From Lenzites betulinus (Eukaryota > Basidiomycota > Agaricomycetes > Polyporales > Polyporaceae): a stretch of 64,000 bases of DNA. The stretch spans positions 248,001 through 312,000 of the forward strand of contig JABYQU010000006.1 in the NCBI GenBank assembly GCA_022264855.1, in the 5' to 3' direction. The notes under the pieces are model-generated. The model was not told the origin of the DNA and searched no databases. It worked only from the letters and a program-made list of their open reading frames with translations. This document shows, piece after piece, positions 34,649 to 45,773 of the stretch (the first letter of the stretch is position 1; each line of letters opens with the position of its first letter). Made by a program: the position numbers and the translations under genes.

Positions 34649-35296
34649 ATGTCGTCCAACATCGTCCTCCCTGACCTCCAGAACTTCGTCGAGGGCCGCA
34701 TCTCCGCGATCTACGCCGCGAAGACCGCGGAGGACTTCGAGAGCGCGTTCGACGACTTCGTCTCGCAGCACGCCTCGATCCACGTCAACGGCAAGCAGAT
34801 GTCGCGCGCCGAGTACAAGGCGCTCCTCCAGGGCCAGACCGCTGCAGATACCAGCGCGGGCATCTCTGGCAGCGTCACGTTCAGCGATGTTGACGCCATC
34901 CCTGTCGAGGGCAATGTCGACGCCATCGGGGTACGTTCAGACTCGTCTGGTCGGTCAGCCGCCGCCTGTGCTGACTGTCACGTTCGCTCCTTGCAGACTG
35001 GCTTTGTAGCCTTGAGGTTCAAGGCCATTGTGTTTGGCAGGTTCTTTGTATTCGCTCACCGCGAGTCGAGCACCATCTCGTCCTCCATGCACGTCGTGTA
35101 CGTACCCCGCCCATCAGCCTCAGACGACTGTTTGTGCTCATATGACGATCTGAACAGTGTCAAGGAAGACGTGAAGCGCCCCCACCAGATCGGCTTCGGT
35201 GGCGGGTTCGACGGACGCAGGGCCACCGTGATCAACGAGCTGTTCACCGAGAAAGTAAACCCTGCCGCCCCGGTCTCCACAAAGCCCAGCTCTTAA
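34649..35296 (+). CDS. Small NTF2/SnoaL-like fold protein
   Basis: Three exons (34649-34930, 34997-35097, 35158-35296) join in frame to 173 residues. The N-terminal helices (LQNFVEGRISAIYAAKTAED, FESAFDDFVSQHASIHVNGK) followed by MSRAEYKALLQG fit the cone-shaped NTF2/SnoaL fold: helix-helix, then a strand that starts HASIHVNGK. A beta-rich part follows (VALRFKAIVFGRFFVFAHRE, SSMHVVVKEDV). Such proteins in fungi are small cytosolic enzymes or binding proteins. No catalytic residue can be assigned, and the fold call is inference from pattern. The start is the first ATG after the TATA element; an upstream in-frame codon is not required. Confidence 0.7.
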   Translation: MSSNIVLPDLQNFVEGRISAIYAAKTAEDFESAFDDFVSQHASIHVNGKQMSRAEYKALLQGQTAADTSAGISGSVTFSDVDAIPVEGNVDAIGVRSDSSGRSAAACADCHVRSLQTGFVALRFKAIVFGRFFVFAHRESSTISSSMHVVYVPRPSASDDCLCSYDDLNSVKEDVKRPHQIGFGGGFDGRRATVINELFTEKVNPAAPVSTKPSS

Positions 35297-35840
35297 GTGT
35301 GCTTGACGGGATGGCGCATCATTCTCGAGCGAGCGATTTCAAGTCGCTCCCGAGATGGTGATGACGAACACTACCATCGTGGCCCTTCAATGGACAATGT
35401 GTATCGCGTTCTGTAGTACCGTGTAAACCCTGTAAACCCCATATCGACGAGCTTATGGACAATCTTGATGTGTATCTGAATGTCATTTTAATGGAGAGTG
35501 AAATATCAACCCCGGCGCGACAGATTGACCTCGTAACACAGCATATGGTTGGAAGTTACATAGGACAAACTTTCACCACACGCGTGAAAGTGCGCAGCGT
35601 AGGATATTCGGAATAAAGCATTAGAAAGGATGCTAATTGGAGGAAAGCAGTGCCCACACATAATATTATATAACAACGGAGTACTAGTGGGATGGTGTAG
35701 GTGTTTCAGTGGTAGGAGCGATTTACAAGGGGGGAATACTAGCAGGGGCTATGAGCAAATACGGGGAACAGGAGCAAGGCAAACGCATGAGGGGCAGAGA
35801 TTACGCCGTCCGTGGGTGAGAGTACATACTGTGGCAATGT
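35297..35840. other. Intergenic region between convergent genes
   Basis: Holds the 3' flanks of the NTF2-like gene (+) and the terpene synthase gene (-). No further gene was seen. Confidence 0.5.
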
Positions 35841-37572
35841 TTACGAGATAGCGTTATGGAGGTCGAGTGGTAGATTGATATAAAGCAAGCAAAAGAGGAG
35901 AGAGAGGAGCAATAATGATAGATAGGGAAACGAGGGAAAGGATAGAGGGGTGGCGGGCGCACCGGCTTTCCGAGAGACAAGAGCCAGCGACGGGGCGGAC
36001 GCGACCAGCTCGGCGGGTGCGGTGCGCTCATAGACAGGAACCACGATCTCCGCCTTGCCCGAAACGTCCTGGCCCCGGAAATACCCTGCGACGCAGATAA
36101 TGTCAGACAAGTCATGCAAGCTTCACGTTACTGGGACTCCACGACATACGAGGGCTGTAGTAGTACCTGGCCGAGGAGTTAGTACGCTCTTGGATCTACA
36201 ACAGTAGGGCTAGCGGAATGCTCACCAAACCACGGTGCCCTGAGTGTACTGCTCCATGGCCTTGTTGTACCGGGCTAGCTCGGCATCTACTTCGGGTCCG
36301 AAGCTAGGAAGATGGGCTTTATACCGCACGTAGTCTGCCACGCGTTGCTCCAGCATCGTGGTCAAAATGTTGACGGCACTCTGGAGATCTGTGTCGCGCT
36401 CGATCATGATGCAGAACACGAGGTTCTGGAAGTCGCCGCCGGCTTGCTCTTTCTGTACACGGGAAGGAGTACAATTAGAGTGAGCGCGCGTAGAGATTAC
36501 GCGCGGTAGATCTTCTTACATTAAACGAGCATAGGTCCTACCAAAGCATAAACACGTGTGAGATGGAGGGCAGAAGAAAGTCGACTTCACGTACATTTGG
36601 CCAGGTCATGATATCGACCACCGCCTTGGACATCTCTTGGAGCACCGGGTGATCCCAGACATACCCCGGGATCTGAAGGTCTAATGAATATTCGACCATT
36701 GCTAAACAAAGGGATCAGTACGAGGTCGAACGTGCTTCTCAACAACTTGCCCTCCACAATAGAACCGCCAATGGTTCTTCTCCGAAGAATGATAAAGTCC
36801 TCTACCGAAGGGATCTCATCGGTGGACCGGAAACGAGCCTGCTCGACCTGCGAGTTCATCCAGCTCTCGACGGCGCTGCAAAACCTGCCGGTCCATGTCC
36901 GAGCGATCAGCCCTGGGGCGCAGCAAGGCTGAAAAACGCCGACGCACCTGTTGCAAGCACCTGGACTGGCCGTAGATCTGAAACGTCGCCAAATGCTGCG
37001 ATGACGCCGGTGAGACAAAGGGGCGTGCAGGGAATATCGGGAATGCGTACGTACTCGTGGAGCATGGCGGCATAGGGGAAGTTGGGGGCGGGCGCATCGG
37101 GATTCTTGAGGACTTCCATGGAAATGTCCACTCCGACCTGGACGGCATCGGGCTTCGACTGCAGTGCTCCCTCATCGGACAAATCGTCAAACTGCGCGAG
37201 AATGAACTTCTTGAGGGCATGAAGTGGGGACGTCACGAACCGAGAACGCCCAGAAAAAGAACGCGATACAGGTCTCGAGGTGCGTCAGGTCTGCATCCGG
37301 GAAGCTCATTCCAGCGTACGAGTCGAATCGATGGGAAAGAAATTTCTGTTTCTTGAGCCCATGGTACACGTTGTGCCTGTGGAGGAAATATTACTCAAGC
37401 TTCGAGCAGCGTACAGTAACACAGATGCTTACCTATTGAACCAGGCGTTGGTGGCTTGTGCCGCCGCCTCCTGCAAAGGGTTGGTCTTGAACTCGAACAC
37501 GGGGGAAGTGATAGCGGTCAAGTCCTTCAGGCGGAAGTAAGAGGGGAAGGGTCGCAGCTGTTCCACGCTCAT
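35841..37572 (-). CDS. Class I sesquiterpene synthase
   Basis: Cyclises farnesyl diphosphate (family function). The ATG at 37572 starts MSVEQLRPFPSYFRLKDLTA. The metal-binding aspartate motif is DDLSDEG, after an intron that ends FFFWAFS. IPSVEDFIILRRRTIGGS follows. The NSE motif NDLCSFNKE is spread over three exons: ..WPN, an 18-nt micro-exon at 36520-36537 (DLCSFN), and KEQAGGDFQNLVFCIMIERD. After AELARYNKAMEQYTQGTVVW, a 17-nt micro-exon at 36150-36166 gives YYYSP; with the next exon (from 36085) it forms SPRYFRG, the RY motif. All catalytic motifs are therefore intact. The frame then runs to a stop at 35841 through a hydrophobic tail (FPYLSLLLLSLLFCLLYI) that is unusual for this family, so the true C-terminus may be spliced differently. 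The product cannot be predicted. Confidence 0.88.
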
Positions 37573-40111
37573 GATGATGTCTGGGACGGAGGAGTAGGGG
37601 TACGAATGAGTCGGTGGCTTCTGAAGCGTATGTCGCGGCATTCTGGTCATTTTGTACCCTCCTAAGCGGCTGCTGAAACAGTTTGGCGTACACTCGGACC
37701 ATCGGCCAGACTTGCGGCATGCACGGCGCACAGCTCGCAAAGGGTATAGCTACCTCGCTTAGTATCTCCGTGCGCATGACAACGTAAAATGGGCATACAA
37801 TAATTCCCCCCACGTTCGAGCGTGCACAGCTCGCGGGGGATAAAAGTTCGTTGCTTTGAATGCCGTGAAATACCGTCAGGTGCACAAAACATGCAAGTTC
37901 ATAGGCCACCCATCAGGCTATCCGTGGAAGACGAACTACTGACCTTGGTATGTAGTGCCCAGGATATGTCCTTGATGCCGCATTGTGATGCCAGGAAACG
38001 CCTTTCGCATGGTGGTGGGCTGCACAAATAAGTGGATGTTGTAATCGCTGATGGAACGATTTGGGTGAGCCATGTGTAGATTGGCGGTTACGAATATGTC
38101 GTAACACATACCTCTCGGCGATATTAAAGACACACCACGAGTAGCCTACGGCATCCTCCAGGCCGCGAGGATCGTCCGGGATCACAATCGATGCAGGGTT
38201 TCACTTTCAGTTGGCCAACCGCTTGCACTCCTGCTGCGTAGCCGTAAGCACATGTATGTCAAGGGGAGGGGGAACACCGAACAGCGGCTCCGTTGTTTCA
38301 AATAGGAAACGTGGGTAGGATTACCTTCTCTTAACTCTAGATTTTGAAGTGTCGTCGACGTTTTCTGAAGCCCGGGTCGATGGCAAAGATACGTCATATG
38401 GCCCTCTAGAAACATGTCCGTTTTGTGGTGCTCTGGCGAAACAGTTCCGTTGAGTTTTTGTTGTGGGTCCACCCATCAAAGATTGCGGTGGTGAATACTG
38501 GCAGGCGGACAATCGACATCCACAGCTTTGCCGACGTTCTCAGGCTGATCTGATGGCAACGTCGTCTGCATCACACTATCTCCTAGGGGTTGCATCAGTA
38601 TACGCGAGTTGACTGTGGCTTCATGGCGCTGAGTCGATGGGTTCAGTATTGACCCGCTTTAAAACAACATCATATGTTACTGACGAAAGAACTGTTTCGA
38701 ACAGGCCCGGTTGCTTTGTCACTGAAAATTGCGTATTTGTCTGCGACCTGCGCCGTCATGCGACCGGCATCCGCAAAGACTCAAACCAGCCTGGCAACTG
38801 TCTGGTGATTGCCAGAGGACGTGAAGATCCAATAGGCGATGAGGTTTCTGGCAGCACAATGTCTGTACCGAACCTGTCAGCGAAGGGAGTTCTTGGTATT
38901 GTGTGATGACGATATAATTACAGATCGGAGTTTTGTGCCTATGGAGCTCGTACCGAACTTATCGACTGATGCCATGTTTCTAAGCGGCGCAGGGGGTGCA
39001 GCTGTGATATTGACCATCTTGTCTTGGGAACAAGGCACCGGGGAGAAGTGATATCGTCCGCCGACGTCATTACCGCACATCTAAACCCTCCCATTGAATA
39101 GGACTAGTACTTGCTGTTCCTCAAGCGAAACCATCTGCGCACAAATATACAGTAAGTGATGCATAACTAACCAGCTATTGAGCTTACCGGGCTGCAGGAG
39201 GATCCTAATAGTTAGCATACAGTGTCGGAGTATGTATGCCGCCCTTTCGCATCGTCACTAGGTTTGCGAACAGATGTGTCAGAATGATGCGCAACCTGTA
39301 AACGTGGTGAAGCCGCAGCAGTGGTCCACGGATATATCTATGATCGCCCACAGCGTGGAAGGTGCAGCGAGACGTAACACGTAAAAACCGGGTCCTAGTG
39401 GGCTTACCGAGAGCTGCCGATACTTGCAGGCAGTCTATGCCACACACGAGGCCAAGCACACCCCACATAACGTGCGTGAGGACATTGCGAATGGCGATCA
39501 TTCAATGGAAACACGAGGATGGCTGCGGCATTGCTCGTGGTGAAAACTCCTGGTGAAGAGTACATCAGAACGAACTATATGGCGCAGGCTCAGGGTCGCT
39601 CACTTATGTACACGATACGGAGAATCCTGCTTCTCAGTGACTATTGGGGCTGCGTAGATGGTCCGTTGAGGACGGACTCGCTTATTTGCTTGCCATGTGT
39701 CTATGACGAAGCATCGATAGGACCATCGGCGGCAGTCGATAACTTCTCGTTGTTCGTTGACATCCCGACAAGTTCGTACCAACTCCGAAGGTGCGGTAAC
39801 AGCTAAAGCTATAGAAAATCACTCTCAACCATAGCACTGTGACAAGCGGAGTATGTGAGAGACGTACCTTCATGTTTTTCATCTTCACGCCGTTGGGCGC
39901 CCCGTTGTCCTCGCCACCCACAGAAGATAAAAAACGCATCTATTCGAAGGCATAGGAATTCGGAAGCTGTCAAGAAGCGCATACTAGGTCTATCTATCCC
40001 GCCAGCAAGCAGTCCATCCAAGCTCTAGTCAGGAACACATACTTGGTCGAGGCAGTCTCCATTACGTACGAGCCGGGCCATAGGTATAACACCATAATAT
40101 CTGGAAACAGG
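37573..40111. other. Region of unresolved coding remnants upstream of the terpene synthase
   Basis: 2.5 kb without a gene I can support. On the minus strand short protein-like blocks occur in changing frames, for example LFGVPPPLDIHVLTATQQEC (about 38285-38210) and IVIPDDPRGLEDAVGYSWCV (about 38190-38130), then frame breaks. They may be exons of a decayed or very fragmented gene. On the plus strand 38637-38906 is open from an ATG but resembles nothing known. Confidence 0.35.
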
Positions 40112-43100
40112 TCATATGTCCTCACCGCGACTGCGTGCCTCCGCGAGACTCAACTCGATCGCGAACCGCAGGTCCTCGTCATCGTCGTCGTCCGCCAACG
40201 CGCGCGCTCCGTCGCTTCGCCCTGAGTTACTGGTGCTAGCCAAAGCGCCAGAAAGCGATCGGAAGATAGGACTGTGCGAGGGCGACGACACGCTCGCGCG
40301 CGACGGGGAGGGAGCTTCCGAAGAGTGTAGTGAGCGCAGCGGTGTGCTCCACGCGCTCCGAGCAGATTGCGGGCTCCCCACGATAGACTCCTTCACGCTT
40401 GATGCGGGTGTGGAGGGAATGCTCGTGGCAACGCCACTGCCGCCGGACGTCGACGACGGGGTGCGGCTGACCGCGGGGAAGTGATCGACATCTAGGATAG
40501 GTGGAAGGACCCCACCGGCACTCGAGGTCATGCTGTGGCTTGGCTGGGGGCTCCCGCTCGTCCCCGCCTCCATGGGCTCGGGGAGGAAACGTGGGGACAC
40601 CTGAACCTTGTGGTTTGATGTAGAGGGCACCGCCCGCGGAAATGTGCGGCCCGCTGGATGAACGCTTCCACCACCGCCAGAGGTAGGCGAGGAATGCCCA
40701 GAGGATGACGATGTGCGCGAGGACAAGAGAGATGGCTCGGCCTCGAACATCGTACTCGGCGTGGCCATAGGAGTTGGGATGTCGTCGAAGTCGGCCATGA
40801 ACACGCCCTCATCTTCCCTGAATGCCGAGGGTATTTGGGTAGGTGGGGGACGCGCCTCTTGCTCGTCTCTGCTGAGCATCAGGACGTACTCCACAGCTTC
40901 GACCTCACTCAGGCCAAGGTGCGCGAGCGTCGACAGTTGCTCCCGCTCGCGCCCGAACGTGTTTCGCGTGTGCCGATGTTCTTCCTCCAGCTCGCGGCGA
41001 GAGTCAGCGATCTCACGATACATCTCCATTTGTTCTGGGTGCGGTAAGAAAAATTGATTAGCCTATCGGGCCCTTTCGGTAAGACGTACGGCGTTGAAGC
41101 ACTTACGTTGCCATTTGGCCATGCCGCTGTTCTTTGCGGCGCGTACAGTCTTGCCTTTCCCGTGCATGCCAGGCCTGCCCACCGGGCCAGCCTTCCAGGC
41201 CATGACCCTACTGCCGACGGACACCATTAACGCATCGCGGTCCAGCAGAATCTGGCTGACGCCATCCCACTCTGCACCGGTGGCCGGTCGAGCAGCGGGC
41301 GAAGAGAACGCGCGCAGCATAGTAGACGTAAGCGCGTCCCACACCTTGACGGTGCCCCTAGACGAGCCAGACACTAGCACGGCGGAGTTCCATTGGAGTG
41401 CCGTCACAGCGCCGTCCTCGTGTGCTGGGAACCAGTGGATCGGTTGAACCATCCCCGTAGAGGTAGGAGACACCTCTGAAGGCTGCGCATCCCACGGGAA
41501 AACGCTGATAGCACCTAGTTCATGCCCCACAATCACGAAGCTAGTCTCCCCTTCGCGAGAGGTCCATACTGGCAGGATGGATCGGATTGGCCCCGCAGCA
41601 TCGTGCCCATACTCAACGCGTTCGAACGCTCCCGATGAGGCTGACCAGGTAAGGCGACGGAACTGGGAACCGGGGCGATAAGCGACCAGGATGGACAAGC
41701 AATTCTGGGGGGATGGAATGCACAGCTCCGAGACTTCCAACGGGTCGTGTTCGTACAGCGATGACCCAGGCGAGGCGGGAGCCGAAGGCGCAGGAATACG
41801 TATTTCGCGGGGTTCAAAAGCCATGACTTCTGTTGGCTCGAGAGGAAGCGAAGGGAGGCCGGTCCACACCACGATACTGCCACTTCGGAGAGCCGCAACG
41901 GCGACACCCTGTTGAAGATCGACTGCGAGCTTGGTGCAAGGGTCTGCTATAAGCGACACACCCTTGTTCGAGGTCCACAGGCAGGTAAGTGTGGCATTCG
42001 CGCGCCAAAGCTTCATTCGGCCGTCGGCGCCACCAGTGGCGAAAGCATAGGGGCTTTCGGTGCTGCGATCCCACACGACGCACTCGACCGCGCCCTCGTG
42101 GCAATCTGTCAAGCGGCATCTGACCAGTTTCGCAGCAGACGCACGGTTGTTGTCCATGACGCGGACCGCAGTTGTCACCGCGACTTCGCCATTCCTGTAG
42201 CCCCAAAGGATTTTCGCGGTGCCGCCCTCGGATGCCAAGGCGGTGGACGAAACGTGGGGCGAAAATTCGGCGTTCGGATTACCGATTCCTAGACCGTTCG
42301 CGGTACCAGAAGCGTCCAAGAACCCCCGGAGGACTTTACCGGACATGGGATAAGACCGCGAAACGATGCCATACTGGAGCGATACCGTGAGGAGAGTATT
42401 GTTGGGCATCATGTGCATCGTTGAAACGGTTGAATGATGCGGAATGTGGGTAATAGTTGTGTTTCGGGAGTATTCCCATCGACTATGCAGAAAATGAGTA
42501 CGTGTAACAAACTGTTGAACACCAAGTCACCGCGCAAGACACATGGATAACGTCGAAGAGGCAATCAGGACAAGTTGACGTCAACGACCGCCTCACATTT
42601 CCACATCGTGGAGAGTCGGTGTTGTCCCCACCACATCACAGGGTACCAGACTGCTGAAATTCTCAGTACCGCGCCGTCATGACGACTGCAGCGCGCGGCT
42701 AAGAGGACCGGGTTCGTACACCCAGTTGCCAATAGCACATAGCATTTGTGAGTGGTGCGAAAGAAACAGAGCAACACAGCAGAGATGTGCTGCATGTATG
42801 CTAGCCGACCGCATTGCAGCAGCGTGGCAGGCAGAATCGGAATGCACGACCCAAGAGCACGACACAGTGCTGATCGTCTTGAAATGCTATGACGTACCGC
42901 CGCAGATTGTAGCGCAGGATGAACTCCTTTTTCCAGCTTGTCTCCTCTCTCCTGAGCATCAGGGCCCGGTTGCTGGCGTCATTATGAAGATCGCTCTCCG
43001 GGGTTATCCCGAGGTACTGGTAGACGTATGCTCTGCGCCAGGTGTTGTCGTCCGCTACGTGGGCATGGAGCTGCTTGCACGTCCGCGCGAGAGTAATGAG

Positions 43101-43289
43101 GTCGGGCGGGTCGAGGAAAGAAGTGACATGGGTGAGCGACTCTGATGGAATGTTGAGCAGAGCATTGGGTGCGCGTGCAGCCTGAGGGTTGTCATGTGAG
43201 TGTCCATGTTGGCGAGCGAGGTGGTGCGAACGAGTTTGTTTGGGTCGATGATCTTTTGTGAAGTTAGCTTCGATAGGCCTACTGGGCAT
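40112..43289 (-). CDS. F-box / WD40 protein with C-terminal ubiquitin-interacting motif (Ufo1-like)
   Basis: Probable substrate receptor of an SCF ubiquitin ligase. Three exons (43289-42898, 42482-41107, 41034-40112) join in frame to about 896 residues. Residues about 40-90 are an F-box (LLNIPSESLTHVTSFLDPPD, LARTCKQLHAHVADDNTWRR). The large exon contains WD40-type repeats (VECVVWDRSTESPYAFATGG with DGRMKLWRA; VTALQWNSAVLVSGSSRGTV with KVWDALT). The C-terminal exon starts with a coiled segment (MEMYREIADSRRELEEEHRH), is then serine/proline-rich, and ends DEDLRFAIELSLAEARSRGE, a textbook ubiquitin-interacting motif. F-box plus WD40 plus terminal UIM is the architecture of yeast Ufo1, which hands Ho endonuclease to the proteasome shuttle Ddi1. 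Only one UIM is visible here. The first intron is 415 nt, far longer than usual in this genome. Confidence 0.85.
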
Positions 43290-43875
43290 AAAAATGAGTA
43301 GCGAGGAAGAATAGAGGTTGTCGCAGACGGTGTCTGCGGTGGTGGTCGTTGGGGTTCAAGTTACGATTTGGCTCGATTTGGCTACTTGTGGCGCGAAACC
43401 GGCGACCGCCCAGCCGACTCATCGATGCCGACGGTCTCCGCTCAGCCCTAGGCTCGGAGAGTCGTGTAAGTAACACGCAACATTCACTGGCCATCTCAAC
43501 ATTGGATTTGCATCTAATGTTCGTTCGATGGGGGCCATGGCATGTCAAGTTTGCAATCGCATTTATTCACGCAAGTAAGGGGTAATATGAATGAGCGCTT
43601 ATTACGCTCGGGGTCCAGGAGGTCCTATAAACAAAAACGAAGAACGAGAAATAGGTACAGACCAAGTGCACACGATCTTACGGTTTAAGACGACCTACGT
43701 ACAGTGCAAGTAGGTGGGAGACAATTGTGGACCTACTTCCACAGAGTACTGCGCAAGATCTGTGCTAGCACAGGTTAGCGCGCAGATGCTTGGTATCCTC
43801 GTGTTCGCGAGTGCACTGGGAGAGTGGTATCGGAGTTCCGCGCGTGTGAGTAGTATACATTCCTTTTGTCAAATC
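43290..43875. other. Intergenic region
   Basis: Separates two genes on the same strand; the promoter of the F-box/WD40 gene must lie here. No other feature was recognised. Confidence 0.5.
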
Positions 43876-44525
43876 TCATACAGTTCTTCTGTCCGTCATG
43901 GCGCGCACGATGCAGCCGGTACCCGCAGCCTCCGTTAACTGCAAGGAGGGACTGGTAAGCTGAGTACGAGAGCCGTTTCGCATCGAGGGTGCTCACCTTT
44001 TCGTGCCAACCCAATAGCACACTTCCGCTGACATCACCCCAGCCTGGTAGTGCCATACCCTTGTACAAGTACTTCATCAGGGTGTCCTGCGCGTCCATGG
44101 AGAGCGCCTTCACAACGCCAGGGATCTCCGTTGCCTTCGTGCTGTTTAGTATCGATACAAGGGTTTGAAGGTTGAGGTTCTGTTTGATCGTACAATGTGC
44201 GATCAGTCTGCGCGCGATTGAGACAGCTGAACTTGGGGCACACCTTCGCCTCCTCTACAGTAGGCCCGAACGGCGGGTCCTCGAGCACCGAGGTCAATGC
44301 ACCCACGATATCGCCCCTAGAATACGCGCCTTGTATAGGCATTGTAACATTCGGTTCGGAAACGCGGGCTTACTTTGATAGGGAACCTCGTACAGCTGCT
44401 GCCTTCTGCTTTACATCGCTCAAGGCCTGCGCGGGGTCGCGCGAATCCGTCTCGTAGAGCTCGCTGTCCAGTAGTACATCCTCATCGTATACGTCAATGT
44501 CAATCTTCCTGAAGTTGACGTCCAT
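43876..44525 (-). CDS. ARC16: Arp2/3 complex 16 kDa subunit (ARC16/ARPC5)
   Basis: Structural subunit of the Arp2/3 complex, which nucleates branched actin filaments at endocytic patches. Four exons (44525-44374, 44316-44244, 44179-43997, 43938-43876) join in frame to 156 residues, the usual family length. The N-terminus MDVNFRKIDIDVYDEDVLLD, the block GDIVGALTSVLEDPPFGPTV, the block ALSMDAQDTLMKYLYKGMAL and the C-terminus GCIVRAMTDRRTV are all diagnostic of ARPC5. It is complete and shows no defect. It is in tandem with the F-box/WD40 gene, which has no known functional link. Confidence 0.95.
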
Positions 44526-45773
44526 GATGCCAGAGATGGAGAGCCGAGCTGTATGCTAGTGGTGGACGCGAGTGAGTTATGGCTTGATTATGATGGCGGC
44601 GGTCTGCCTTGCTTGAACTAGGCGCTTGTTTCAATTGAGTTGATTAGTTCAGCTGCGAGACGATCTGACCTGCCCTTAGCTCATGGTCAGTCAAACATTG
44701 ACAATGTTCTAATGTAGGTAAGAAGCTCTGTAAGTGACGTTAGTGGTCAAATCAGCTCCGCTTACTGACGCATTAGCTCAGGCATGTAATGCTTTTCAAT
44801 GCGACACCTTTAAATTGCGCTCGACAAACCACTCGACACACCATGCATCATCTATCATACCTCAGCCTAAGTGTCCCACCCACCTTCGTCTCTGTCAGTA
44901 GACCACGCTTATTGTCCAATACACATTGTGGAAAGCAACAAGTAAGTGCGAATGGAAGGCTCACAGTAACTCAAGAAAGCAACGTCACATGAATGTGTAC
45001 TCTGACAAAGTTTTGTATTTTCGCCATCATGAGGTGGCCAGACGGGCTTACCGTGAAGCTGTAACCCTGTCCGGGTGATTCAAAGCAACTCCCGATGACT
45101 TTGGCATCACAAGGGCACTTGCATACTAGGTGAACAGTGAAGGTATCATAGACGGGCACCTGAGCCTTCGCGGACCACGCACCTACAGAACTTCCGGCAG
45201 ATGTTCCGGAGACGCTATGGACCTCCAGCTGCGGTGGTACGTCCAGGCAGATTTGTTCCTTCCCGTTCAAGCAGCCATAATGGTCGGCTTGATGCTGCTG
45301 GCGCACACGAGGTGTACAGCTACTGATCCTCATGTCAAGCACAGGTATTGCCCTCCTGGACGAAATGAGGGCGCCCACGAGGGAAACGAAACCTCAGTTC
45401 GGGCCCTCCGCCGAGCCCGCGCCAGCAGCATTGCACCGTTGCTGCAACCCCATCGCCATGTCCGCCCGCACGAAGGCTGCGCACTCTTCACTCCAATCGC
45501 CGCATCCTCGCAGCTCAAACTGGCCGCCGATCGCTCTGCGCCTCTTTCACATGCCGGGTATTAACTGGCCCCACCTGCCTAGACTGCAATGAAGGTCGGG
45601 CCTGACCTAGCAAGGGAGTGCTGTGCCGCTTGTCCGAGTATGCACGTCCACCGCGAGGCATTTCACGATCTCCGACCCTCGGCTATATACCCTCCGCCGT
45701 CCACAGGACGGATGCAACGAACCCACAACTTGCACCCCGATCTTTGCTGCACTCCCCTGTGCTCGCCGCCGCT
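44526..45773. other. Intergenic region between divergent genes
   Basis: 1.25 kb. A minus-strand frame (44971-45378) and a plus-strand frame (45130-45564) overlap each other; neither has an ATG-led, recognisable product. The right end carries the TATA element of the next gene. Confidence 0.45.
45683..45690 (+). promoter_or_regulatory. TATA box of Gag-like paralogue 1
   Basis: CTATATAC about 85 bases upstream of the ATG at 45774, same strand. Confidence 0.45.
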
